DNA of 64,000 nt from JAEUMD01 sp036768475 (GCA_036768475.1 DAIPMW010000008.1:1-64000), one strand, 5' to 3'. Counted from the stretch's first letter, positions 22,678 to 31,274 are shown. Translations and numbers: made by a program. Notes: generated by a model not told the origin, from the sequence alone.

Positions 22678-23865
22678 ATGACAGCCAAGAGCAGTGCCGA
22701 ACAGATTCGCGCCTACACTGGTCCTGCGGTCCTGAGTTTCGGGTTCCGGCCGTTCTTCCTGCTTGGAAGCCTGTGGGCGGTCGTCGTGATGGCATGCTTC
22801 ATGCCGATGCTCGCCGGCCACCTGGCACTGCCGACTGCATTCTCGCCAGTCGAATGGCACGTCCATGAACTTCTTTACGGCTATCTCACCGCAGTCATTG
22901 CGGGGTTTCTCTTGACGGCCGTTCCCAATTGGACGGGGCGGCTGCCGGTCGTCGGCGCGCCGCTCTTGTGGCTAGTGCTCCTGTGGCTGGCCGGTCGCTT
23001 CGCTGTACTTGTATCCGCCTGGATTGGTGCATCTGTCGCAGCAGCTATCGACATGACGTTTCTGCTTGCACTCGGCTTTGTCATCGCGCGGGAAATCGTT
23101 GCGGGCAGCAACACGCGGAACCTAAAAGTTCTCGCCGTTGTTGCGGTACTCATCCTTGCCAACGGCCTGTTTCATCTCGAGGCTCTGACAGATATTGGCA
23201 ACGGACATGGGACGCGATTGGGTGTTGCAGCCGCGGTGTTCCTCATCATGCTCATCGGCGGGCGGATCGTGCCGAGCTTCACGCGCAACTGGCTCGTGCG
23301 CGCGGCCCCCGGGCGATTGCCAAAGCCTTTCGACAGGTTCGACGCGTTGGTGGTCGCTGTCAGCGCGGTAGCTTTGATTCTCTGGGTTGTCGCGCCGGAT
23401 GCAAAACCGGCAGCCATAGCCCTGATGACTGCCGCATTGTTCAATTTCTTGCGACTGGCCAGATGGGCGGGAGAAAGAACGGCAGCCGAACCGCTCGTGA
23501 CCATCCTGCACGTGGCCTACGCATTCGTTCCGATCGGTTTCGCACTGGTGGCTCTCGCGGTCTACCGGCCCGATCTCATCACCCCAACAGGCGCGCTCCA
23601 TGGGTGGACCGCCGGCGCCATCGGACTGATGACCCTGGCCGTCATGACCCGTGCAAGTCTTGGCCACACCGGCCGCCCGCTGACGGCAGAAAGACCCATC
23701 ATTCTGATCTATACGGCGGCTCTCGCCGCCGCGCTTGCGCGCATCGCCGCGGCATTCGGCCTTGCACAACAGACGATGCTGTATGCTGCCGCAATTGCCT
23801 GGATCGCTGCTTTCACAGGCTTTCTTGTTGTCTACGTCCCCCTCTTGATGCGCCGTTCCGCTTAA
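22678..23865 (+). CDS. nnrS: NnrS family haem-copper membrane protein
   Basis: A 395-residue integral membrane protein with about twelve hydrophobic segments. NnrS landmarks are FGFRPFFLLGSLWA, WHVHELLYGYLTAVIAGFLLTAVPNWTGR, GGRIVPSFTRNW and VMTRASLGHTGR, which carry conserved His and Arg. NnrS is an NO-regulated protein of denitrifiers that relieves nitrosative stress; its exact chemistry is not settled. It starts 28 bases after the globin gene and is probably cotranscribed with it. Confidence 0.94.
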   Translation: MTAKSSAEQIRAYTGPAVLSFGFRPFFLLGSLWAVVVMACFMPMLAGHLALPTAFSPVEWHVHELLYGYLTAVIAGFLLTAVPNWTGRLPVVGAPLLWLVLLWLAGRFAVLVSAWIGASVAAAIDMTFLLALGFVIAREIVAGSNTRNLKVLAVVAVLILANGLFHLEALTDIGNGHGTRLGVAAAVFLIMLIGGRIVPSFTRNWLVRAAPGRLPKPFDRFDALVVAVSAVALILWVVAPDAKPAAIALMTAALFNFLRLARWAGERTAAEPLVTILHVAYAFVPIGFALVALAVYRPDLITPTGALHGWTAGAIGLMTLAVMTRASLGHTGRPLTAERPIILIYTAALAAALARIAAAFGLAQQTMLYAAAIAWIAAFTGFLVVYVPLLMRRSA

Positions 23866-24004
23866 TTTCAACTGACGATATTGCGCAGCAGCGTACGCCA
23901 ATTGGAACGTCTGTGGAGCATCGGACGAACAAAGATAGACAAGCAATCTACCTTTGCATTAATATTCGAATATAACGATAAAGGGAACGCTTGGAGGATC
24001 GGAT

Positions 24005-24370
24005 ATGCGCACGCGGCCTGACACACTGAGCAAAATAACTGTCGGCGATGAGCAGATCACGGTCGACGAGCAGGGCTTTCTCATCGAACCGGAAGACTGG
24101 AACGAGCACGTCGCCGAAGAGCTTGCGAGTAGGCAAGGCATCAAATTAACCGACGCTCACTGGGCCGTCTTGCGCTTCATGCGCGATTTCCTGGCCGAGC
24201 ATGGCGTCGCCGCTGATGCTCGCTTCGTGTTCCGCTTCCTCGAATCGCAGGGCGGTACGGGTTCAGCAACGGGTCGCGAGCGGTTCTTCGAGTTATTTCC
24301 CTATGGCTACGTCGGCCAGGCTTGCAAGATTGCCGGCATGCGTCAGCCGCGCGCCTGGAGCACCGGTTAG
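24005..24370 (+). CDS. DsrC/TusE family protein lacking the penultimate cysteine
   Basis: A 121-residue protein with the family core LIEPEDWNEHVAEELASRQGIKLTDAHW and FFELFPYGYVGQACKIAG. DsrC proteins end with two cysteines 10 residues apart, and TusE keeps only the last. Here only the first is present (Cys107); the position of the last is Trp118 and the tail reads RAWSTG. It therefore cannot act as a classical persulfide carrier through the C-terminal Cys, and may belong to the regulatory or unassigned DsrC-like groups. TTGGAGG precedes the ATG. It lies 140 bases after nnrS. Confidence 0.85.
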   Translation: MRTRPDTLSKITVGDEQITVDEQGFLIEPEDWNEHVAEELASRQGIKLTDAHWAVLRFMRDFLAEHGVAADARFVFRFLESQGGTGSATGRERFFELFPYGYVGQACKIAGMRQPRAWSTG

Positions 24371-24566
24371 AGCCTGATCGGTTGAGATGGAAGCAGTCGT
24401 GCTTCCTTGCAGCCGTGATTGAAGCTCTCAGACAAAGAGATAGAGCAGGTCACAACGGCCTGAGGTCATTCATCAAAAGCCTGACCTGTCTGGATGGCGT
24501 TCATGTTTGATAGCAACATGAACGCCATCCAGAACCTTGCTTCGAGCATGTTTTTCGCGCTGAACA
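24368..24566. repeat. Dispersed repeat, modules C, A and B in tandem
   Basis: Module C (24368-24489) begins at the stop codon of the DsrC-like gene. Module A (24489-24533) has exact 19-base arms around a 7-base loop, and here reads GGATGGCG/CGCCATCC in place of the usual GGATCGCG/CGCGATCC. A shortened module B (24544-24566) follows. This is the only locus with all three modules. Confidence 0.85.
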
Positions 24567-24584
24567 TGATCTGGGTGCTTTCGC

Positions 24585-25175
24585 TCACGCACCTGCAGGC
24601 GTCCTCGCGTCGGTTATTGTTTCATCGGTGACGATGATATCCATTGGAATGTCGTGCGGTTGTGGCGTGAACTCAGCCAGACGAAAGGCCTCCAAGCCGA
24701 TTCCGACGGCAAGTGGGCGTGGCTTCAGTGCTTCCAGTGTGCGATCGAAGTAGCCGCCGCCATAACCCAGTCGATACATTTTCCAACACCCGACCAGCGG
24801 TGCAATGACGATATCCGGATGGATGGCGGCTGTGTCAACCGGCACCGGGATGTTCCAGAAGCCGCGTGTCATCGTCGCCCCAAGGTGCCAATGACGGTAA
24901 GTGAGCGGCTGACGCGGCTCATCGATCACCGGCAGAGCCAACTTTATGTCGCGTCTGGCGGAAAGCCCGTCGGCCCATTTCCGAATGTCGATTTCGTGCT
25001 TGATCGGCCAATAAAGACCCAGCGATTTGCCCTCGATCGTCGCAAATGCGGCCTCCAGGTTGGCAATAAGCTTATCGGCGTGCTGCTGACGTTCGCTGGA
25101 CGACATACTCCGGCGCATATCCAGTAGCCGCTCCCGTTGATCGCGCCGCCAGGCCGCCAACTCGCGCTCGAGCAT
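24585..25175 (-). CDS. 5-formyltetrahydrofolate cyclo-ligase
   Basis: A 196-residue member of the YgfA/MTHFS family. Motifs are the N-terminal RRDQRERLLDMRRSMSSSER, the folate-site WPIKHEIDIR, and the ATP-binding loop RLGYGGGYFDRTL, followed by VGIGLEAFRL. It converts 5-formyl-THF to 5,10-methenyl-THF in one-carbon metabolism. It is transcribed alone. Its 3' end faces the repeat after the DsrC-like gene. Confidence 0.93.
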   Translation of the reverse strand: MLERELAAWRRDQRERLLDMRRSMSSSERQQHADKLIANLEAAFATIEGKSLGLYWPIKHEIDIRKWADGLSARRDIKLALPVIDEPRQPLTYRHWHLGATMTRGFWNIPVPVDTAAIHPDIVIAPLVGCWKMYRLGYGGGYFDRTLEALKPRPLAVGIGLEAFRLAEFTPQPHDIPMDIIVTDETITDARTPAGA

Positions 25176-25324
25176 ATGTGGGATTCTCCTGCAGATGAAA
25201 TTCGGCCGACCTCAAAACATCGCGTATGTCACTGTGTAGACCAAGAATGCGATGCTGGTCCTGTTCGCCGACAATGGATAAAATGGCTATCTGATATATC
25301 TTACGTATCGTCGCCGCAGAAAGC

Positions 25325-25344
25325 AACATATGGTATACATCTTT
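25325..25344. promoter_or_regulatory. Candidate NsrR operator before nsrR
   Basis: On the minus strand it reads AAAGATGTATACCATATGTT, an imperfect inverted repeat starting with AAGATGTAT, like the NsrR half-site AAGATGYATTT. It lies 20 bases before the nsrR start, so autoregulation would be expected. Confidence 0.45.
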
Positions 25345-25364
25345 AAACGTATGGAGTTCTAACG

Positions 25365-25802
25365 ATGCGCATGACAGTCCTTTCGGACTACTCCCTGCGT
25401 GTCCTCATGTATCTTGCGGCACGCCCGGAACGCCTTGTGACGATCCAGGAGATCGCGACGGCCTACCAGATTTCCGAGAACCATTTGATGAAGGTCGTGC
25501 ACGGGCTGTCCAAGAGCGGCTTCGTTGAGACAGTGCGCGGGCGGGGAGGGGGTATGCGCCTCGGTATGCCGCCACAAGACATTACGATCGGTGCGGTGCT
25601 GCGCGTCTCAGAAGATGATTTCAATCTCGTTGAATGCTTCGGTCCGAGTGATACCTGCCGGATTTCGACGGTGTGTCGCCTGAAGCGCGTCCTCCAGAAG
25701 GCGCTGCAAGCTTATCTCGCCGAACTCGACAGGTGGACGATTGCGGATATCGTTGCGCGTCCCAAGCTCTTGCTCGACGCGCTCGCCATTGACGAGGGGT
25801 GA
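25365..25802 (+). CDS. nsrR: NsrR, Rrf2-family nitric-oxide-sensing repressor
   Basis: A 145-residue Rrf2 regulator: winged helix MRMTVLSDYSLRVLMYLAARP..., recognition region YQISENHLMKVVHGLSKSGFVETVRGRGGG, and three cysteines (Cys91, Cys98, Cys104) spaced as in the Fe-S cluster loop of NsrR. NsrR loses repression when NO damages its cluster. The globin and nnrS genes 2-3 kb upstream are the likely targets, and candidate operators are seen before both this gene and the globin. IscR-type identity is less likely without isc genes nearby. Confidence 0.88.
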   Translation: MRMTVLSDYSLRVLMYLAARPERLVTIQEIATAYQISENHLMKVVHGLSKSGFVETVRGRGGGMRLGMPPQDITIGAVLRVSEDDFNLVECFGPSDTCRISTVCRLKRVLQKALQAYLAELDRWTIADIVARPKLLLDALAIDEG

Positions 25803-26233
25803 CGCGCTTACCGCCCCACGGGGCTCTATTCGTGCGCTCCTGTAACATGACCGGTCGCCCCATTGCCCCCATGCTATGGCCCCCCATAATAGGGGCGAGG
25901 CGATGCGGTGGATTGCAGTGATGCTGAAACCTCGTCACCATCCGGCCACAATTGACGCGTTACGCCAGAGTATTCTGCGCCACTGCAGGGCGGGCGTTCG
26001 CGTCTTGCCAGGTNNNNNNNNNNNNNNNNNNNNNNNNNNNNNNNNNNNNNNNNNNNNNNNNNNNNNNNNNNNNNNNNNNNNNNNNNNNNNNNNNNNNNNN
26101 NNNNNNNNNNNNNACAGCCATGCCGGGTAGTGTCCTTGTACGTTAATCGTAGGTGCACCAGGTTCGGCCAGTTCAAAAGCGCGGCATCCGGTGTGCGCCG
26201 CAGCGCTAAAATATCCAAACAGGAGAAGAATCA
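25803..26233. other. Region with a 100-base assembly gap
   Basis: Positions 26014-26113 are N. The flanks (25803-26013 and 26114-26233) hold no convincing gene; GCCCC ... GGGGC near 25877-25896 can form a short hairpin. A repeat or mobile element may have broken the assembly, but nothing in the flanks proves it. Confidence 0.7.
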
Positions 26234-26695
26234 ATGGCCATCAAGCTGAATGTCAACGGCCGGCCGGTGACGGTTGACGCCGAGCCGGGGACGCCGCTGT
26301 TGTGGGTGCTGCGCGATGACCTCGACCTCACCGGGACAAAATTCGGCTGCGGCGTTGCTGCGTGCGGCGCATGCACGGTGTTCGTCAACGACGAGCCGGT
26401 ACGCTCCTGCCAGACGATGATCGAGGATCTCGAAGGTGCCAGCGTCACGACGATCGAAGGTGTTGGCGGTGCCGCTGCGAAAGCTGTCCAGACGGCATGG
26501 TCGAAGCTGGATGTCGTCCAGTGCGGTTACTGTCAGTCCGGCCAGATCATGTCGGCAATCGGTCTGTTGCAATCCAATCCCAAGCCGACCGACGACGATA
26601 TCGATACGGCGATGTCTGGTAACGCCTGCCGTTGTGCCACTTACAAGCGCATTCGCGCGGCGATCCATAGTGCCGCCAAGATCATGGAGGGCTGA
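26234..26695 (+). CDS. [2Fe-2S] subunit of a molybdenum hydroxylase (IorA-like)
   Basis: A 153-residue electron-transfer subunit. The plant-type ferredoxin cluster uses Cys39, Cys44, Cys47 and Cys59; the second, helical cluster uses Cys97, Cys100, Cys132 and Cys134, in the order normal for xanthine oxidase-family small subunits. The closest type is isoquinoline 1-oxidoreductase alpha subunit. AGGAGAAG precedes the ATG. It is three bases from the large subunit and needs its molybdenum centre. Confidence 0.93.
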   Translation: MAIKLNVNGRPVTVDAEPGTPLLWVLRDDLDLTGTKFGCGVAACGACTVFVNDEPVRSCQTMIEDLEGASVTTIEGVGGAAAKAVQTAWSKLDVVQCGYCQSGQIMSAIGLLQSNPKPTDDDIDTAMSGNACRCATYKRIRAAIHSAAKIMEG

Positions 26696-26698
26696 ACC

Positions 26699-28876
26699 AT
26701 GGTGATCGAGACGACACGCCGTTCCTTTCTCAAGTCGGCTGCGGCAACAGGAGCCGCCCTCGTCATCGGGCTGCGTCCTGATGGACGCTTTGCGGTGGCC
26801 GCCGCCGGAAGTCCGGTAGAGTTCAATCCGTTCGTGCGCATCTTGGCCAATGGATCGGTCGAGGTGGTCATCAAGCATTTCGAGATGGGGCAGGGTACGA
26901 CGACCGGCCTTGCGACCCTGGTGGCCGAGGAACTCGACGCAGACTGGCAGCGCGTGACGACAGATTTCGCGCCGGCCGACAAGGAGCGCTACAAGAATCT
27001 GTTATTCGGTGCCCAGGGCACGGGCGGCTCGACCGCCATTGCAAACAGCTATCTTCAATACCGCAAGGCCGGCGCGGCTGCCCGCGAAGTGCTGATCAAG
27101 GCTGCTGGCGAAGCGTGGGGCGTTCCTGCGTCCCAGATCACCATCGAGAACGGCATATTGAAGTCAGGAAACCGTCAGGCTCACTTCGGTGAGATGGTCG
27201 CCAAGGCTGCGACGCTGACGCCGTCGCAAGAGCCCGTGCTCAAAGAGCCGGCTCAATTCCGCCTGATTGGCAAGGATGGACTGCCGCGCAAGGACACGCC
27301 AGCGAAGATCAACGGAACCGCCACCTTCGCGATGGATGTGAAAATCCCCGGCATGGTTTACGCCGTCATACTGCGCAGTCCGCACTTCGGCGGCAAAGTC
27401 AAATCATTCGATGCTTCCGCGGCCAAGTCGGTCAAGGGTTTCATCGACGCAAAGGAGTTGGCGAACAAGGCAGGCATAGCGGTCTATGCCAAGAGCACAT
27501 GGTCAGCGATCAAGTCGCGCGAGGTGATCACGGCTGAATGGGATTTTGCACAAGCCGAGAACCGCTCGACAGACGAGCTTGTCGCCCATCACGTCGGTTT
27601 GCTCGACAAGCCGAAGTATCAGGCGATGAAGGAAGGTGATCAGGCCAAGACCGAAGACGCACTGAAGGGAGCCGATCAGGTCATCGAAGGCGAGTTCGTA
27701 TTTCCGTTTCTCGCACACGCACCGATGGAGCCGCTCAACTGCGTCATCGAGCCGACGGAGAAGGGTGTGCGCTTCCACGACGGCTGCCAGTTCCCCACCG
27801 TCGTGCAAAACGTAACGGCAGGCATTCTTAAGATCGATCCGGTCAACGTCGAGGTGCGCACGGTTTATGCCGGAGGCTCGTTCGGCCGGCGCGCCACGCC
27901 TGTCGCCGATTACGCCTCCGAGGCGGCGATGGCCTTTGTCGCATTGGGCGCCAAGACACCCGTCAAGCTCGTTTGGACACGCGAGGACGACCTGCACGGC
28001 GGCTTTTACCGGCCCATGGTCGCACACCGCGCGCGTATCGGTCTGAGAGACGGCAAGATCGTCGGCTGGGATCACAGGATCGTCGCCAAACCGATCCTGC
28101 TCGACACATTCTTCGTCAACGAGGAGGTGAAAAAGTCCGGTATCGATCCGACGACCGTCGAGGGCGTCAACGACACGCATTATGCGATCCCTGAGTTCTC
28201 GGTCGGCGTCAACTATCCGCAGACGCCGGTGCCCGTGCTGTGGTGGCGGTCAGTCGGCCACACGCATTCTGCTTATGCCATGGAGACGATGATCGACATG
28301 ACGGCAACGGCGGCGAAGATCGATCCGGTCGAGTTTCGTCTCTCACTGCTTGCGGGCGGCAATAAGGATCAGCAGCGTTTGGCCGGCGTCCTGAAGCTCG
28401 CGGCCGAGAAAGCGGGCTGGGGTAAGCCGCAGGCGGGACGCTTCCAGGGCATCGCGGTTCACAAGTCCTTTAGTACCTATGTCGCCGAGGTCGTCGAGGT
28501 GTCCCTCAAGGACGGCGCCATCAAGGTGGAAAAGATCACCTGTGCGGTCGACTGCGGCGTGCCGGTCAACCCTGACGTCATCCGCGCGCAGATGGAGGGC
28601 GGCATCGGCTATGGTCTGGGCGCCATCATGCGCAACGAGATCACACTGACCAAGGGCGAGGTGGACCAGAACAACTTCCCCGACTACGAGCCGCTGCGCA
28701 TCACCGACATGCCCGAGGTCGAGGTTCATATCGTGCCATCGACCGAGCCGCCCACGGGCGTTGGCGAACCGGGTGTGCCGCCGGTCGGCCCGGCACTTGC
28801 CAACGCCATCCATGCGGCAACGGGCACGCGCGTTCTGCGTCTTCCCATGACGCGTAGCGGCGTGAAGTTTGCGTGA
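26699..28876 (+). CDS. Molybdopterin-binding large subunit (IorB-like), Tat-exported
   Basis: A 725-residue molybdenum hydroxylase large subunit of the isoquinoline 1-oxidoreductase type, without an FAD subunit. The N-terminus TRRSFLKSAAATGAALVIG is a twin-arginine signal, so the enzyme should be periplasmic. Visible parts include GQGTTTGLATLVAEELDADW, GGSFGRRA, VDCGVPVNPD and the C-terminal GVGEPGVPPVGPALANAI with the catalytic-site Glu. The substrate is unknown; IorB-like enzymes oxidise N-heterocycles or aldehydes. It is followed by xdhC and a mocA-like gene that supply its cofactor. Confidence 0.93.
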   Translation: MVIETTRRSFLKSAAATGAALVIGLRPDGRFAVAAAGSPVEFNPFVRILANGSVEVVIKHFEMGQGTTTGLATLVAEELDADWQRVTTDFAPADKERYKNLLFGAQGTGGSTAIANSYLQYRKAGAAAREVLIKAAGEAWGVPASQITIENGILKSGNRQAHFGEMVAKAATLTPSQEPVLKEPAQFRLIGKDGLPRKDTPAKINGTATFAMDVKIPGMVYAVILRSPHFGGKVKSFDASAAKSVKGFIDAKELANKAGIAVYAKSTWSAIKSREVITAEWDFAQAENRSTDELVAHHVGLLDKPKYQAMKEGDQAKTEDALKGADQVIEGEFVFPFLAHAPMEPLNCVIEPTEKGVRFHDGCQFPTVVQNVTAGILKIDPVNVEVRTVYAGGSFGRRATPVADYASEAAMAFVALGAKTPVKLVWTREDDLHGGFYRPMVAHRARIGLRDGKIVGWDHRIVAKPILLDTFFVNEEVKKSGIDPTTVEGVNDTHYAIPEFSVGVNYPQTPVPVLWWRSVGHTHSAYAMETMIDMTATAAKIDPVEFRLSLLAGGNKDQQRLAGVLKLAAEKAGWGKPQAGRFQGIAVHKSFSTYVAEVVEVSLKDGAIKVEKITCAVDCGVPVNPDVIRAQMEGGIGYGLGAIMRNEITLTKGEVDQNNFPDYEPLRITDMPEVEVHIVPSTEPPTGVGEPGVPPVGPALANAIHAATGTRVLRLPMTRSGVKFA

Positions 28877-28887
28877 GCTCATGTTTG

Positions 28888-28910
28888 GCGGGCGGCCGCG
28901 CGCCGCCCGC
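28888..28910 (+). other. GC-rich intercistronic hairpin
   Basis: GCGGGCGGC and GCCGCCCGC pair perfectly around a five-base loop in the 72-base gap between the large-subunit gene and xdhC. There is no T run, so it may slow decay or partly stop transcription rather than end it. Confidence 0.5.
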
Positions 28911-28948
28911 TGACGTGAAGCGGGACAGCAGGCAACAAGGTTGGAGTC

Positions 28949-29947
28949 ATGATTCCAAGTGCGATAGATCTGTCGCCGCCGGTGCGGTTCATCGATGATG
29001 TCACGCCGGTTCTTCTGGATTGGCGACGGGCGGGGTTGCGCGGAGTCCTGGTGACTCTCGTCGGCATCGAAGGCGCCTCACCAAGACCGCTTGGCAGTCA
29101 GATGGCGGTCAATGAGCGCGGCGATTGGGTCGGCCAGATCTCCGCTGATTGCGCAGAATCGGCAATCGCACGCGAAGCGCTGGCATCGATCGCCGACGGT
29201 GAGGCGCGCACCATCCGCTTCGGCCGCGGATCCAAGTATATGGATGTGCGTCTGCCGTGCGGTTCGGGTCTCGACATCCATTTCGATCCTGACGTGCCGC
29301 ACGACGTTCTTGCAGCACTAGAGACCGAGCGCCAGGCCCGCCGTCCCGTTGCGTTTGTTTCGCCGTGGCGCAACCACGCCGAGACCGTTGAGACCCACCG
29401 TATCGAACGGCTTGCATATGGTCGTGCCAGCAGCGGTCCCGTTGTGCGCACCACCGATAGCGTTTTCATTCGTTCGTATTGGCCACAGACACGGATCATC
29501 GTCGCCGGGCGTGGTGCATATGCGTCGGCACTGGTCGCATTTGTTCATACCCTGGGATGGGAGACATGTCTGCTGACGACCGATCCCGCGCTGGTCGAGC
29601 AGCACGCACACCAGTGTCGCGTAACCCGCAGACTTGCGAGCGCCAAAGATTTCGACGCGAGCCTCATTGACCCATGGACTGCGACGGTCCTGCTGTTTCA
29701 CGATCACAGTTGGGAGCCGGCTATTCTTGCCCAAGCACTCGATGCGGGTGGCTTCTACGTTGGTGCGCTGGGCAGCCGGGCAACACACCACCGCCGTCTT
29801 GAAGAGCTTGCGAAACTTGGCACATCTGAAGCGCAGAGAGATCGGATCAGCGGGCCGGCCGGACTTGATGTCGGTGCGCGGACACCACCGGAGATCGCTC
29901 TTTCGATCGCGGCAGAGATTGTGGCGGCGCGCCACGCACACCCATGA
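28949..29947 (+). CDS. xdhC: XdhC family molybdenum cofactor maturation protein
   Basis: A 332-residue XdhC/CoxI protein. The N-terminal domain has VTLVGIEGASPRPLGSQMAV and GQISADCAE; the Rossmann-like C-terminal domain has IIVAGRGAYASALV, LLFHDHSWE and YVGALGSRATHHRR. XdhC binds and sulfurates the molybdenum cofactor and inserts it into the hydroxylase. GTTGGAG precedes the ATG. Its last bases overlap the next gene (ATGA). Confidence 0.92.
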   Translation: MIPSAIDLSPPVRFIDDVTPVLLDWRRAGLRGVLVTLVGIEGASPRPLGSQMAVNERGDWVGQISADCAESAIAREALASIADGEARTIRFGRGSKYMDVRLPCGSGLDIHFDPDVPHDVLAALETERQARRPVAFVSPWRNHAETVETHRIERLAYGRASSGPVVRTTDSVFIRSYWPQTRIIVAGRGAYASALVAFVHTLGWETCLLTTDPALVEQHAHQCRVTRRLASAKDFDASLIDPWTATVLLFHDHSWEPAILAQALDAGGFYVGALGSRATHHRRLEELAKLGTSEAQRDRISGPAGLDVGARTPPEIALSIAAEIVAARHAHP

Positions 29948-30555
29948 GGGATGTCAGTCTCAGCGATTTCGCCATAATCGTCCTGGCCGCGGGGCGATCG
30001 GAGAGGATGGGAGCGCGCAACAAGCTTCTTCAGCCGTTAGCGGGCAAGCCGCTCCTCGCACATACGCTCGAGACGACCGCATCGCTGGCGCCCGGCGATC
30101 TGATCGTGGTCACAGGTCATGAACGCGCGCCAATCGAGACGTTGGCCCGCCGCTACGCTGCACGCGTCCTGCATAATGCTTCATACCGTGACGGCATGGG
30201 CAGTTCGCTCGCGTGCGGAGTGCGGGCAGTGAATGATCGTGTCAAAGGTGTGTTCATACATCTCGGCGATGTGCCGTTCGTATCGGCAAGCACATACCGA
30301 GCCTTGGCTTGTGCATTTACCGCTGATCGCGACGGCGTCAAGCATGTCTTCGTTCCCATGCATGCGGGCAGGCGCGGCCATCCGGTGCTGTTCCGCCGCG
30401 AGCTGTTGCCTCAGTTGTGCGATCTTCGAGGAGACGAGGGTGCCCGTCGCGTGATCGGCCTCCATCCATGCCTGCACGTCGATGTCTGCGATTCCAACAT
30501 CGACCGCGACATCGACACTGAGGTAGACCTCGCAGCGCTTACCCTTCGAGCCTGA
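29944..30555 (+). CDS. MocA-like molybdenum cofactor nucleotidyltransferase
   Basis: A 203-residue MobA-type NTP transferase: the N-terminal IIVLAAGRSERMGARNKLL nucleotide loop, HLGDVPFVSASTYRAL with the metal-binding Asp, and GHPVLFRREL. In hydroxylase operons this is the CTP:Mo-cofactor cytidylyltransferase MocA, which makes the dinucleotide form used by the enzyme. It overlaps xdhC by four bases. MobA-like GTP use cannot be excluded from sequence. Confidence 0.88.
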   Translation: MRDVSLSDFAIIVLAAGRSERMGARNKLLQPLAGKPLLAHTLETTASLAPGDLIVVTGHERAPIETLARRYAARVLHNASYRDGMGSSLACGVRAVNDRVKGVFIHLGDVPFVSASTYRALACAFTADRDGVKHVFVPMHAGRRGHPVLFRRELLPQLCDLRGDEGARRVIGLHPCLHVDVCDSNIDRDIDTEVDLAALTLRA

Positions 30556-30650
30556 GCGGACGGTTTCGGCGCCGGTCTACGTTTCGCGAATTTCAATTCC
30601 AGCAACAAATTTTTGAAGTGGCCGCATGCGTTCGCAGCTCCCGCTGCAAT

Positions 30651-30675
30651 GGAACCGCGCCTTTGCCAAATCGTT
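30651..30675 (+). promoter_or_regulatory. EcfG-type promoter for DUF1328-csbD
   Basis: GGAAC at 30651-30655, 16 bases, CGTT at 30672-30675. The DUF1328 gene starts 54 bases downstream. Confidence 0.75.
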
Positions 30676-30729
30676 CTATACGCACAGTCGAACGGACAAA
30701 CTGGCACATCAACAACGAAAGGACGCAAC

Positions 30730-30909
30730 ATGTTCGGTTGGGCAATCTTTTTCCTTCTCGTGGCGCTGGTTGCCGGCGCGCTCGGTTTCGGGGGCATCGC
30801 ATCGACGTCGGCAGGCTTCGCCACGACAATCTTCTACATCGCGATACTCCTGTTCGTCATATCGCTGATCTACAGCCTCATCACCGGACGTCGTCCCCCG
30901 GCCGCCTGA
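30730..30909 (+). CDS. DUF1328 (YtjA) small membrane protein
   Basis: A 59-residue protein with two hydrophobic segments (residues 3-22 and 28-50) and the family pattern MFGWAIFFLLVALVAGALGFGGIA. The start at 30730 is clear because the upstream extension of the frame is unlike the family. GAAAGGACG precedes the ATG. The function is unknown; such proteins are typical members of general stress regulons, and an EcfG promoter is present. Confidence 0.92.
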   Translation: MFGWAIFFLLVALVAGALGFGGIASTSAGFATTIFYIAILLFVISLIYSLITGRRPPAA

Positions 30910-30997
30910 TGCGAGCCCTCAGACGGACGAGCCATTATTTCGGCATGGCCACGACGTGGGGCCCGGATTTGCGTAATTCAATTGAAAGGAGACGTAC

Positions 30998-31195
30998 ATG
31001 AACTGGGATCAGGTAGAAGGCAACTGGAAGCAGCTGAAGGGCAAGGTGAAGGAGCAGTGGGGTAAGCTAACGGATGACGAACTCGATGTCATTGGCGGCC
31101 GCCGCGACCAGCTCGAAGGCAAGATCCAGGAGCATTACGGCGTCGGCAAGGAACAGGCCAGGGAGCAGGTCGACCGGTGGTTCGACAGGCTGTAG
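30998..31195 (+). CDS. CsbD family stress protein
   Basis: A 65-residue soluble helical protein: MNWDQVEGNWKQLKGKVKEQWGKLTDDELDVIGGRRDQL is the CsbD signature. AAAGGAG precedes the ATG. CsbD proteins are made in large amounts in stationary phase and osmotic stress; their role is unknown. It probably shares the EcfG promoter of the DUF1328 gene 90 bases upstream, and is followed by a factor-independent terminator. Confidence 0.94.
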   Translation: MNWDQVEGNWKQLKGKVKEQWGKLTDDELDVIGGRRDQLEGKIQEHYGVGKEQAREQVDRWFDRL

Positions 31196-31241
31196 GAGGC
31201 GCTGCTGGAATTGCTATCTCAAACACAATCGAAATCGCTTT

Positions 31242-31274
31242 AAGCTCCACCCCGATGAGGCGTGGAGCTTTTTT
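31242..31274 (+). terminator. Rho-independent terminator after csbD
   Basis: AAGCTCCAC and GTGGAGCTT pair perfectly over an 11-base loop and are followed by six T. Confidence 0.85.

Noticed and set aside
23969..23981. Palindrome ATATTCGAATAT upstream of the DsrC-like gene as an NsrR site
   Set aside because: It lacks the AGATGYAT core shared by the two other candidates; an AT-rich palindrome of 12 bases is weak evidence.
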